NCBI RefSeq assembly: GCF_040939125.1
Contig: NZ_CP162495.1
Span: 1-64,000 of the forward strand
DNA: 64,000 nt
Direction: 5' to 3'
Origin: Clostridium sp. BJN0013
GTDB lineage: Bacteria; Bacillota; Clostridia; Clostridiales; Clostridiaceae
This document shows positions 26,165 to 33,017 of this stretch, piece by piece (positions within the stretch are counted from its first letter, which is position 1; every line of letters begins with the position of its first letter). The position numbers and the translations under genes are program-made. The notes below the pieces were generated by a model. It saw only the letters and a program-made list of their open reading frames with translations. It searched no databases and was not told the DNA's origin.

Positions 26165-26500
26165 TCACTTAATGCTATATAATTTATTAGCTACATTATC
26201 GGCAGAAAGCTCCATATATGTACACTGCATGTCCAATCCTATTATGTATCCTATGTTAGGTATATCTTCAGTGATATGTTTTATTTCATGTAAAAAGACA
26301 TGACATTGAGTTTCATAATTTATATTGCCGTTTAGTATGAGATGATAATTTTGCCGCCTGCTTAAGTAAACAAAACCTAATATGCTTGCCGGAATATTAA
26401 AGGCTATAGTGGTCTTTATATTAAATGCATTCATCACCTCATAGAAAGGAATATCTTTATTTAAAAGTGATCTTAACAAGGGCTTATCCAATATGTCCAT
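26165..26500 (-). CDS. ImmA/IrrE-like metallopeptidase
   Basis: A 111-residue protein with the zinc-peptidase motif HEIKH (residues 71-75) and a downstream MELSADNVA that supplies the third ligand. ImmA proteases cleave CI-type repressors to trigger excision. A repressor lies three genes upstream in the same leftward block, so that target is a reasonable inference. ATG at 26500 is set by GGGGG seven bases upstream; an in-frame TTG at 26515 overlaps it. Confidence 0.82.
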   Translation of the reverse strand: MDILDKPLLRSLLNKDIPFYEVMNAFNIKTTIAFNIPASILGFVYLSRRQNYHLILNGNINYETQCHVFLHEIKHITEDIPNIGYIIGLDMQCTYMELSADNVANKLYSIK

Positions 26501-26527
26501 AATATCATCCCCCAAACATTACACAAT

Positions 26528-26929
26528 TTAGTCTCCAAAATTTTTATTGGATAAATCTTTTATAAAATCGTAAGCTTTTTCACCTTTAGTTGACGTTTTA
26601 GAAATATTTTTAATGGCTCTGTCATGCAGAGTGTAGTTCCTTTCTATTGTTTCATTTACTTCTGCAAATTTACGATCCATTTGCTCGGATAAATTTTTTT
26701 GCCACTCAACCAATAACTGTATATCTCCACCACGTTTTTCAAGCATTACAGAATTCTTTTTAACTCCTACCTCTACAGAGCTTAATCTACCTTCAACGGA
26801 ATCCATTCTACTTTCAACTGAGCCTAATCTACTTTCAACAGAATCTATCTTTTCATTTACACCTTTAAATCCATTTTGCATTTCAGCATACATTTTAGTC
26901 ATTAGATCAAATACCTTATCTTCTTCCAT
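26528..26929 (-). CDS. Coiled-coil protein with heptad repeats
   Basis: I do not recognise a family. The 133-residue protein carries a strict 7-residue repeat, approximately DSVESRL, from about residue 27 to 52. A second helical part follows, with no cysteines or membrane segments. ATG at 26929 follows GAGAGGGGG. It lies between the repressor and the ImmA-like gene, 12 bp from the latter, so it may belong to the lysogeny module. Confidence 0.75.
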   Translation of the reverse strand: MEEDKVFDLMTKMYAEMQNGFKGVNEKIDSVESRLGSVESRMDSVEGRLSSVEVGVKKNSVMLEKRGGDIQLLVEWQKNLSEQMDRKFAEVNETIERNYTLHDRAIKNISKTSTKGEKAYDFIKDLSNKNFGD

Positions 26930-26973
26930 CTTAATTCCCCCTCTCAATATATTTTATATGTATGGATATATAT

Positions 26974-27369
26974 TTATCCATCATTTCTGTCTTCCTCATC
27001 TTCGATTGCTTTTATAATCCGAATAATTTTTTTAATATCATTAGGAGACATATCTCTAGTTTGCTTAAATAGTAATTTTAAATCTTCTCTATCTTTTAGT
27101 GAATCCCAAAACTGCGCTAATTCCGGATCATCATTTATGGATTCAGCTATTTTATCGGCGGAGTCGGTTGTATTCTTAATATTAGTATTTCCTAGAAGAT
27201 AATCTATTGAAACATCAAAAATAGATGATAACAATTTTAATGTTTCAGTATCTGGTTCCCGGCTACCATTTTCATATTTGCTTATGGTTTGCTGAGTTAC
27301 TCCAAGTTTTTCAGCCAATTCAGATTGGCTCATATCATGTTTTTTTCTTAATAGTGATAAGCGCTTCAT
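26974..27369 (-). CDS. CI-like prophage repressor (XRE family)
   Basis: A 131-residue repressor. An N-terminal helix-turn-helix (MSQSELAEKLGVTQQTISKY, about residues 13-32; then ENGSREPDTETL) is followed by a variable C-terminal half rich in acidic residues, with no LexA-type autoprotease residues. That fits cleavage by the ImmA-like protease rather than self-cleavage. ATG at 27369 follows a strong AGGAGGTG. It is divergent from the cro-like gene across the operator array. Confidence 0.9.
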   Translation of the reverse strand: MKRLSLLRKKHDMSQSELAEKLGVTQQTISKYENGSREPDTETLKLLSSIFDVSIDYLLGNTNIKNTTDSADKIAESINDDPELAQFWDSLKDREDLKLLFKQTRDMSPNDIKKIIRIIKAIEDEEDRNDG

Positions 27370-27396
27370 TTTTGCACCTCCTATCAATTTATATAC

Positions 27397-27502
27397 TACT
27401 ACTATATGGCGTAAAAATAAATATACAAAAAGGCGTAATTTTATATTGACATACACCTAAAAGGCGTATATAATAAAATTAATGAAACACCAAAAAGGCG
27501 TA
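27397..27502. promoter_or_regulatory. Lysis-lysogeny switch: operators and divergent promoters
   Basis: Four 17-bp sites of the form TACACC-N5-GGCGTA end at 27413, 27437, 27468 and 27502. The GGCGTA half is invariant and the left half varies; the best match, TACACC-TAAAA-GGCGTA, is at 27452-27468. A consensus rightward promoter, TTGACA (27446-27451)-17 bp-TATAAT (27469-27474), has an operator filling its spacer. A leftward promoter (minus strand) has TTTGTA at 27429-27424 and TATAGT at 27406-27401, covered by the first operator. Confidence 0.75.
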
Positions 27503-27525
27503 CAAACGAAGGGAGGCTTGCTTAT

Positions 27526-27768
27526 ATGAAAAGGCAAAATTTAATAGATGCACGAGGGAATAAAAGTCAATTAAATGTTTCAAAAATATTAGGTATTTCA
27601 CAAAAATATTTAAGTAAAATAGAATTGGGTCAGAGAACACCAAGCGCACCACTTTTAGCAAAAATTTCATATTATTATCAACAACCGTTAGAAGCGTTGT
27701 TCCCAGATATTTTTTTAAATAAAAATACGCCAAAACGTCGTATAAATAATCAAAAACAGATCATTTAA
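27526..27768 (+). CDS. Cro-like helix-turn-helix regulator
   Basis: An 80-residue XRE protein (SQLNVSKILGISQKYLSKIE, about residues 14-33, then LGQRTPSAPLLAKIS), the first gene of the rightward early operon. It starts 52 bp after the predicted -10 box and has RBS GAAGGGAGG. A fifth operator-like site (27726-27742) is embedded in its 3' end. Confidence 0.85.
   Translation: MKRQNLIDARGNKSQLNVSKILGISQKYLSKIELGQRTPSAPLLAKISYYYQQPLEALFPDIFLNKNTPKRRINNQKQII
27726..27742. promoter_or_regulatory. Fifth operator-like palindrome inside the cro-like gene
   Basis: TACGCC-AAAAC-GTCGTA has the same 6-5-6 geometry as the switch operators and differs from a perfect palindrome at one position. It could act as a distal site for looping or a roadblock. 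Confidence 0.5.
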
Positions 27769-27808
27769 TGCCATAATCTAATTCTACCAGTAAAAGGAAG
27801 TGATTTGA

Positions 27809-28255
27809 ATGGACAAAGAGTGCAGAAATATCTACCAAATAGCGAGGGAAAGTGCAGGCTTGACCCAAGAAAAAGCATCAGAACTAATGGACATATGTGT
27901 TGAAAGCTTAAGGGCTTATGAGGGGGGAAGAAGAATACCGCCGGACCGTATAGTTATCAAGATGATAGAAATTTATAATACACAGTATCTTGCATATCAA
28001 CATCTGAAGACAAGTGCTGAAGTTGGTCAGAGATATCTACCAAATATAGAAATTAAAGATTTACCAGCATCAATATTAAAGCTACACACAGAAATTAAGG
28101 ATTATATCGATCGTGAAGATCTACTTATGGAAATTGGTTCTGATGGAAAAGTGTCAGAAGGTGAAGCACGTGACTTCAAAAGAATTTGTAAAGAAGTTGA
28201 CGATATACTTGAAGCAATTTATACATTTAAATTTTCTAAACAAAAATCTGAGTAA
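27809..28255 (+). CDS. XRE-family phage regulator
   Basis: 148 residues. The N-terminal helix-turn-helix (AGLTQEKASELMDICVESLR, then AYEGGRRIPPDRIVIKMIEI) is joined to a helical C-terminal region. It probably acts in early gene control. RBS AAAGGAAG lies upstream. It is a typical second gene of clostridial prophage early operons. Confidence 0.8.
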   Translation: MDKECRNIYQIARESAGLTQEKASELMDICVESLRAYEGGRRIPPDRIVIKMIEIYNTQYLAYQHLKTSAEVGQRYLPNIEIKDLPASILKLHTEIKDYIDREDLLMEIGSDGKVSEGEARDFKRICKEVDDILEAIYTFKFSKQKSE

Positions 28256-28273
28256 AAGAGAGGAGCGAAAGAG

Positions 28274-28516
28274 TTGGATGAGCTTATTCTCAAAGAACTT
28301 GAAGATATAAAAAACTTGGTAAGTAGGCAGACAGAACCTAAACAATTATTTGGTGTTATAGAATTTGCTGAATTGGCAGGTATGAAGCCAAGGAGGGTTA
28401 GGGAATTATGTAATGTCAAAGGTTTTCCATGTACTAGAGATGAAAGAAAAATATACGTTCACAGAGAGGCTTTTGACTGGATTAAAAAAAGACGGGAATT
28501 ACCACAGGATAATTGA
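28274..28516 (+). CDS. Small helix-turn-helix protein, excisionase-like
   Basis: 80 residues with a MerR/excisionase-like winged helix: GVIEFAELAGMKPRRVRELC, then IYVHREAFDWIKKRRELP. It could be the excisionase or an early activator. The TTG start lies 8 nt after AGAGGAG. The stop overlaps the region of the next gene's RBS. Confidence 0.65.
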   Translation: MDELILKELEDIKNLVSRQTEPKQLFGVIEFAELAGMKPRRVRELCNVKGFPCTRDERKIYVHREAFDWIKKRRELPQDN

Positions 28517-28533
28517 AAATAGGAGGGATGAAG

Positions 28534-28836
28534 TTGAGTAACTTGATAACAAAACAAGTAAATTTTCATGGAGACAATTTAATGGCTGCTAAAGATAAAA
28601 ACACAGGAAAGATTTATACGGGAGTTAGTTATATTTGCAGAGGTATTGGATTAACTAAAGATCAAAAAGATAGACAAGTCAAGAATGTTCAATCAGATTT
28701 AGTTCTAAATAGAGGGTGCGTCAAATTTGGGGCAGGGGTATTTGACCTAAATAATCCAACGCTTGCAATGGATATAGACTTTTTACCTCTATGGTTAGCA
28801 AAAATTTCAATAACGCCTAAGAAGAACTTGAAATAA
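28534..28836 (+). CDS. Phage antirepressor N-terminal domain protein, shortened
   Basis: About 100 residues matching only the N-terminal domain of phage antirepressors (KIYTGVSYICRGIGLTKDQK, then RQVKNVQSDLVLNRG and LPLWLAKISITP). Full-length relatives continue after LAKISITP for another 150 residues or so; here the frame stops after KKNLK. A TTG start at 28534 is best placed relative to AGGAGG (28521-28526). It may be a truncated remnant or a deliberate single-domain protein. Confidence 0.65.
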   Translation: MSNLITKQVNFHGDNLMAAKDKNTGKIYTGVSYICRGIGLTKDQKDRQVKNVQSDLVLNRGCVKFGAGVFDLNNPTLAMDIDFLPLWLAKISITPKKNLK

Positions 28837-28856
28837 ATAGAAAGGAGGGATAAGAC

Positions 28857-29645
28857 TTGAGTAATATAATGCCCATGGAATTTAAGAATCAGAGAATTAT
28901 GACTACTAAGGTTTTGGCTGAACAATATGGAACAAATGAACAAAACATAAGTAAAAACTTCACTAGAAATTCAGAAAGATTTGTAGAAGGTAAACATTAT
29001 TTTAAATTGGAAGGTGAGGAATTAAAGGAATTTAAAGGGTATGTACTAAATGACGAAAGCCTAAAATTTGTATCTATTTTATATTTATGGACAGACAGGG
29101 GAGCAGCGAGACATGCAAAAATTTTAGATACTGACGAAGCATGGGATATATATGAGGAGTTAGAAGAAACTTATTTCAGGGTTAAGGAAAGTAAACCAAC
29201 ATGCATAGAAGATGTTTTGATTCAGTCACTTCAAGAAATGAAGGACATGCGCTTACAGATTGAGGAAGCCAAGAAACAAACAATTGAAGTAAAAGAAGAA
29301 GTGCAGGATATAAGAAATGTAATTACATTGAATCCACAAGCAGCGTGGCGCCGAGAGTGTAATAGGATTTTAAATGCTATAGGAAGAGAACTTGGAGATT
29401 ATAAGGCTCCAAAGGATCAGGTGTATGAAGCTCTGAAAGTAAGGGGTAAATGCAGACCCAATGTATTGATCGTAAATCTTAAGAAAAGAGCTAAAGAAAA
29501 TGGCATGGCTCCAAGTAAAATAGAAAAATTAAACATACTTGATGTGCTGGAAAATGAGCCAAGGCTTAAAGAAATATATGTAACTATAGTAAAGGAAATG
29601 GCCATTAAAAATGGAGTAAGGATAAGGGAGGAGGTTGCAATATAA
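28857..29645 (+). CDS. ORF6N/ORF6C antirepressor-like protein
   Basis: 262 residues. The N-terminal ORF6N domain (NQRIMTTKVLAEQYGTNEQN, then ISKNFTRNSERFVEGKHYF) is followed by a coiled linker (about 115-155) and an ORF6C-like C-terminal domain (AAWRRECNRILNAIGRELGD). Such proteins counteract phage repressors or alter early transcription. The TTG start is set by AAAGGAGGG eight bases upstream. Confidence 0.82.
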   Translation: MSNIMPMEFKNQRIMTTKVLAEQYGTNEQNISKNFTRNSERFVEGKHYFKLEGEELKEFKGYVLNDESLKFVSILYLWTDRGAARHAKILDTDEAWDIYEELEETYFRVKESKPTCIEDVLIQSLQEMKDMRLQIEEAKKQTIEVKEEVQDIRNVITLNPQAAWRRECNRILNAIGRELGDYKAPKDQVYEALKVRGKCRPNVLIVNLKKRAKENGMAPSKIEKLNILDVLENEPRLKEIYVTIVKEMAIKNGVRIREEVAI

Positions 29646-29858
29646 ATGACCAACTCAAGGAAAATTAAAATTGGTGTATTTGCAGGAGCACAGGTAACAC
29701 GCAGGGAATTGGCTCAGGCTATTGTACAGGAGTTGTGTTACCCGCATGAAAATATTGATTACTACACTGATAATTTAGGGAGTCTACCCCTAGATGAATA
29801 TTCAGAGGAATTGAAGAATATGGAACGACCATGTAGGAGGAGGAAAGTAAATGTTTGA
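29646..29858 (+). CDS. Hypothetical protein, 70 aa
   Basis: Not recognised. It opens MTNSRKIKIGVFAGAQVTRR, and the C-terminus is basic (RPCRRRKVNV). It starts directly after the ORF6N gene (TAAATG) and overlaps the next gene by 8 bp, so it is translationally coupled on both sides. Confidence 0.6.
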   Translation: MTNSRKIKIGVFAGAQVTRRELAQAIVQELCYPHENIDYYTDNLGSLPLDEYSEELKNMERPCRRRKVNV

Positions 29859-30060
29859 TGCCACTGAGGTAAAAGGATATAACAAGCTAAATAATGACGA
29901 TAAGGAGCTTTTCAAAAGGTTTTGTAAAAAGTTTTATGATGCATGGGAATATCCAGAGAAGCATAAACCGGTAAAAGTGCAAAAAATGAAGGGGTATTTG
30001 AAGGTGACTTTGGTTGATGTTAGCTGGTTGCATATTACTAAGGATTGTGAGTGGTATTAG
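29851..30060 (+). CDS. Hypothetical protein, 69 aa
   Basis: Not recognised. It is a small mixed charged and aromatic protein (KRFCKKFYDAWEYPEKHKPV) ending WLHITKDCEWY. RBS AGGAGGAGG lies inside the preceding gene. Confidence 0.6.
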   Translation: MFDATEVKGYNKLNNDDKELFKRFCKKFYDAWEYPEKHKPVKVQKMKGYLKVTLVDVSWLHITKDCEWY

Positions 30061-30093
30061 GTATGGAGAGGGAGAGGAGGAAGAGAGCGACAA

Positions 30094-30222
30094 GTGGTGA
30101 AGAAATTTACATTAACAATACCGGCAGAATTATTAAACCAAGTGAGAAAAAAGGCTAATAGAAAAGGAATGTCTGTGAATGAATACATTCTCTTAATAAT
30201 TAGCCAAGGACTATGTATTTAG
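30094..30222 (+). CDS. Small ribbon-helix-helix protein (42 aa)
   Basis: The reading frame encodes KKFTLTIPAELLNQVRKKAN then RKGMSVNEYILLIISQGL, a compact Arc/MetJ fold: one beta strand and two helices. A GTG at 30094 or 30097 is the probable start, after GAGGAGGAAG (30075-30084). It is convergent with the next gene, whose stop overlaps its stop by about 3 bp. Confidence 0.6.
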   Translation: MVKKFTLTIPAELLNQVRKKANRKGMSVNEYILLIISQGLCI

Positions 30223-30368
30223 ATATCCTTATTTTTTTCAATATGCTCTTTTATAAGCATTTCAATTTCTTTATTGACAGAACGACCATGATTTTCTGCT
30301 ATAACACGAAGCTTCTGTAGTAATTCAATTGGAATTCTTAGAGTAAACTTTGACAATTGAGAAGCCAT
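30219..30368 (-). CDS. Arc-family ribbon-helix-helix repressor (49 aa)
   Basis: SKFTLRIPIELLQKLRVIAE then NHGRSVNKEIEMLIKEHIEK is a clear Arc-like DNA-binding protein with the conserved N-K-E-I helix. A very good RBS, AAAGGAGGT, precedes the ATG on the minus strand. It faces away from the RHH gene at 30490 across a short region of repeated sites, suggesting an Arc/Mnt-like immunity circuit. Confidence 0.75.
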   Translation of the reverse strand: MASQLSKFTLRIPIELLQKLRVIAENHGRSVNKEIEMLIKEHIEKNKDI

Positions 30369-30386
30369 GAAGTATATACCTCCTTT

Positions 30387-30486
30387 GCCATCAATATGAC
30401 ACCATAACTATAACATATTTTAAAAACAAAATAAATACTTGACGGCATATTGACGGCATGATAATATAATTATAGGAGGTGACGGC
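30387..30486. promoter_or_regulatory. Divergent promoter region with repeated TGACGGC sites
   Basis: TTGACGGCAT occurs at 30439-30448 and again at 30450-30459 (11-bp period), and TGACGGC once more at 30480-30486. A related element, on the minus strand at 30389-30403 (GTCATATTGATGGCA), matches 30444-30458 at 13 of 15 positions. TTGACG (30439-30444)-17 bp-TAATAT (30462-30467) is a rightward promoter built from these repeats. Confidence 0.6.
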
Positions 30487-30489
30487 TAA

Positions 30490-30633
30490 ATGGTGGCAAA
30501 ACAAAGAATCACAATAAGGATGCCTGAGAAGCTAAATTTGGAACTTTCTAATAAAGCAAAAGAAATAGGAATAAGTAAAAATTCATTAGTTCTGCAAATA
30601 TTGTGGAAGAAAGTAAAGGAGGAAAAAGTATGA
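30490..30633 (+). CDS. Ribbon-helix-helix protein (47 aa)
   Basis: VAKQRITIRMPEKLNLELSN then KAKEIGISKNSLVLQILWKK: an Arc-type beta strand plus two helices. The start ATG follows GGAGGTGACGG, which also contains a copy of the repeated site. Its TGA overlaps the ATG of the next gene (ATGA). Confidence 0.7.
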   Translation: MVAKQRITIRMPEKLNLELSNKAKEIGISKNSLVLQILWKKVKEEKV

Positions 30634-31424
30634 ACAATAAAGCTATTAGGATGTTTGAAGGACAGGAAATAAAAGTAACGACAGATAAAGGAACTACACT
30701 GATAAATTTAGCTTGTACAGCTAGGGTATGCGGATTAACTAAAATAGCTAAAAGTGGCAACCAAACTGTTAGATGGACAGATAAAGGAGTTGCAGAAAAA
30801 TTAAAAATTATTCATTCCACCAATGTGGAACGCCATATAAAGGAGGAAATAGTTTTCATTTTAGATGAAATAGAAAATGCAGATGATAGAAATTCTATTT
30901 ATATATCAAGTTGGTTAAGTAAGAGATTGGCAATAGAGTGTCATAGTGACAAGGCTATGAAGTATAAAAACTTCTTAGTTACCTTGGATGAAGATTTTCA
31001 AAATGGAAAATTATTCACAAGGGATAATACTGAACTGGAACTTATAAACAAGCAGTTTAATCTTCTGATTAAGAAAACCACAGAACATGACAATGAATTA
31101 GAAGATCATAACAACAGAATACAGAAAATGGAAAATAACATGACAATAGACCATGCACAACAGGAAAAATTGAATAGATATGGCAGAGCTAAAGTAGTTG
31201 AAGTTTTAGGTGGTAAAGGTACTAATGCCTATGAAAAATTAAAAGGTAGGGCATTTTCAAAGTTCTGGAATGGGTATAAGAGGTGTTTTGGGGTTAGTAG
31301 TTATAAGGACACATCGGTTAAAGATATGGATAAAGCATATGCCTTTATAGATAGTTGGACACCAGATGAAGAATTTGGACTTGCTATACGTGGTGCCAAT
31401 GCACAGATAAGTATAGTTAAATAA
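30630..31424 (+). CDS. Antirepressor-like protein with ORF6C domain
   Basis: 264 residues. The N-terminal part carries an antirepressor-type fold (FEGQEIKVTTDKGTTLINLA, and CGLTKIAKSGNQTVRW), then a coiled linker (about residues 145-170), and then an ORF6C-like C-terminus (KVVEVLGGKGTNAYEKLKGR, and FWNGYKRCFGVSSYKD). ATG at 30630 follows AAAGGAGG. It is translationally coupled to the upstream RHH gene, a pairing similar to Arc/Ant of phage P22. Confidence 0.75.
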   Translation: MNNKAIRMFEGQEIKVTTDKGTTLINLACTARVCGLTKIAKSGNQTVRWTDKGVAEKLKIIHSTNVERHIKEEIVFILDEIENADDRNSIYISSWLSKRLAIECHSDKAMKYKNFLVTLDEDFQNGKLFTRDNTELELINKQFNLLIKKTTEHDNELEDHNNRIQKMENNMTIDHAQQEKLNRYGRAKVVEVLGGKGTNAYEKLKGRAFSKFWNGYKRCFGVSSYKDTSVKDMDKAYAFIDSWTPDEEFGLAIRGANAQISIVK

Positions 31425-31448
31425 GGGTTTTGGAGAGGAGGAAGAACA

Positions 31449-31703
31449 GTGAAGGAAAATTGGTATGCACTTCTAATAGCTTCACAACGTCCAGTTGGTG
31501 TAGAACAGGCTTTTAGAATGATGAATGGGGATTCAATAGGAAGGAAGAAGAAATATTCCAAATTCACACAAGATGATATTGAATATATGAAAAATCTCAA
31601 AAGTGAAGGATACACATATAAGCAGATCGGAGAAGTATATGGCATATCAGAACATGCTGTACGTTTAAGAATTTATAGAAGAAAGCAGGTGGAAATAGCA
31701 TGA
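31449..31703 (+). CDS. Helix-turn-helix protein, 84 aa
   Basis: The C-terminal half is a sigma-like helix-turn-helix (YMKNLKSEGYTYKQIGEVYG then ISEHAVRLRIYRRK). The N-terminus, WYALLIASQRPVGVEQAF, is unfamiliar. It probably binds DNA. The GTG start follows GGAGAGGAGG. Confidence 0.6.
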   Translation: MKENWYALLIASQRPVGVEQAFRMMNGDSIGRKKKYSKFTQDDIEYMKNLKSEGYTYKQIGEVYGISEHAVRLRIYRRKQVEIA

Positions 31704-31879
31704 TAAAACAATTATTTCAAGATTCCGATATTCAAGTGACTGACCAAGAGTTCAAAGAAATAATGCAAATTACCACAGACGACATAAGGGAAAACAGGGT
31801 TAAGTTCGGTAAAAAGACAAGCCTGGAGCAGATGTTTATTATAGCAAAGAGAAGTTTAAAAGTGATGATGAGTGCTTGA
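31700..31879 (+). CDS. Hypothetical protein, 59 aa
   Basis: Not recognised. MIKQLFQDSDIQVTDQEFKE is the start of an acidic, helical small protein. Its ATG overlaps the previous stop (ATGA), which indicates coupling. Confidence 0.55.
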   Translation: MIKQLFQDSDIQVTDQEFKEIMQITTDDIRENRVKFGKKTSLEQMFIIAKRSLKVMMSA

Positions 31880-31892
31880 AGGAGGCCAATAG

Positions 31893-32042
31893 ATGAGAGA
31901 TAAGAAGTTTGTGAAGCTGCAGAAGGAAAACAAAAATCTAAAAGCACTTTTAGAAGAAAGCTTTGATTTTATAGAATTCTACAGAGAAAGAGCAAGGTAC
32001 TTGGAAGGTGTGTACAAGCAGTTGGATATTAAGAAGGATTAG
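31893..32042 (+). CDS. Hypothetical protein, 49 aa, helical
   Basis: Not recognised. It is a predicted helix or coiled coil (KLQKENKNLKALLEESFDFI, then EFYRERARYLEGVYKQL). RBS GAAGGAGG precedes the ATG. Confidence 0.55.
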   Translation: MRDKKFVKLQKENKNLKALLEESFDFIEFYRERARYLEGVYKQLDIKKD

Positions 32043-32055
32043 GAGGTTGGAGTAG

Positions 32056-32403
32056 ATGCAAAGAAAAATTGAATTCAGATGCTGGGATAAATGGACAAAA
32101 CAAATGTTACCAGTGTTAAGTATAGATTGCAAGGAAACTTATTCTTCGGAAAGAGGAAATATCGTATTAATGCAGTACACAGGATTGAAAGACAAAAATG
32201 GTGTAGAAATTTATGAGGGCGATATAGTAACAGATGGCATAATTAATTACGTTGTTGCTTTTTATATGGGCTCATGGCGTTTAAAACGAAATATAAAGGG
32301 TGACACATGGTGGAAATCTTTATACAGATATATTACAAACTATAAGTATAAAGTTATTGGTAACATTTATGCTAACCCAGAGCTTTTAAAAGAAGGTGAG
32401 TAA
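32056..32403 (+). CDS. YopX family phage protein
   Basis: 115 residues with the YopX signature: EFRCWDKWTKQML, then LMQYTGLKDKNGVEIYEGDI and VIGNIYANPELL. The family is common in Firmicute phages and its function is unknown. RBS TAGGAGG lies 10 bases upstream. Confidence 0.88.
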   Translation: MQRKIEFRCWDKWTKQMLPVLSIDCKETYSSERGNIVLMQYTGLKDKNGVEIYEGDIVTDGIINYVVAFYMGSWRLKRNIKGDTWWKSLYRYITNYKYKVIGNIYANPELLKEGE

Positions 32404-32404
32404 C

Positions 32405-32545
32405 ATGGATGCACTTACAGAAAAGAAACTTAGAGAGTGCGAACTGGATAACAATGGAGAACTTTATGATCCGGTATCTGGGGAAACTTTTAAAGATATT
32501 GATGTGCTGACAGATGAAGAAGTAAAAATATTTGTGGAGGGATAG
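32405..32545 (+). CDS. Hypothetical protein, 46 aa, acidic
   Basis: Not recognised. It contains LYDPVSGETFKDIDVLTDEE. It begins 1 bp after the YopX stop and is likely coupled to it. Confidence 0.5.
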   Translation: MDALTEKKLRECELDNNGELYDPVSGETFKDIDVLTDEEVKIFVEG

Positions 32546-32548
32546 AAT

Positions 32549-32827
32549 ATGTGGATTAGATCACAAGACAAGAAAAGGCTTATAGATGCTGAGATGATAG
32601 AGATTTGTGATAATAGGATTTTTGTCAGTGAATTACCAAGTGAAATGATAACATCAGGTATTTGCGTTGGAAAGTATGGGAGTGAAGAGAGGGCTGTTGA
32701 GGTATTGGATGGGATACAGAATGCTTTAGACACATATATAAATGATAAAAATTTCAATTTAGCTCTTACTAACGCGCCTGACACAGCAACATCATTATAT
32801 CCGATATTTCAAATGCCAGAGAAATAA
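32549..32827 (+). CDS. Hypothetical phage protein, 92 aa
   Basis: Small protein of a type often seen in clostridial and lactobacillar phages (MWIRSQDKKRLIDAEMIEIC, and GKYGSEERAVEVLDGIQNAL). Function unknown. RBS TGGAGGG precedes the ATG. Confidence 0.65.
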   Translation: MWIRSQDKKRLIDAEMIEICDNRIFVSELPSEMITSGICVGKYGSEERAVEVLDGIQNALDTYINDKNFNLALTNAPDTATSLYPIFQMPEK

Positions 32828-33017
32828 AAAAAGAGCTCTTACAAAAAGAGCCAATGAATAATTAATCATTATCCCCATTCTAACGCAGAATGGGGGAAAA
32901 ATCAAATATGGGAGAGAATGATATATGATTTCTTTATATATTATGTAGCAGTGTAATTTATGTGAGTAGTATTTATTACTTCTATAGAAAAAAGTAAATA
33001 TGTAGGAGGTGCAAAAG
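32828..33017 (+). other. Gap before the recombination genes, with a perfect hairpin
   Basis: CCCCATTCT-AACGC-AGAATGGGG (32873-32895) is a 9-bp perfect stem without a T-run. An AGAGCTCTT...AAGAGCC element (32831-32852) precedes it. The rest is AT-rich and may hold a promoter for yqaJ-recT. Confidence 0.4.

Noticed and set aside
30063-30155. ATG 30063 frame (MERERRKRATSGEEIY...)
   Set aside because: It overlaps the RHH protein frame, which has a recognisable fold; this one shows no protein-like pattern.
32873-32896. Perfect hairpin as terminator before yqaJ
   Set aside because: No T-run on either strand follows it.
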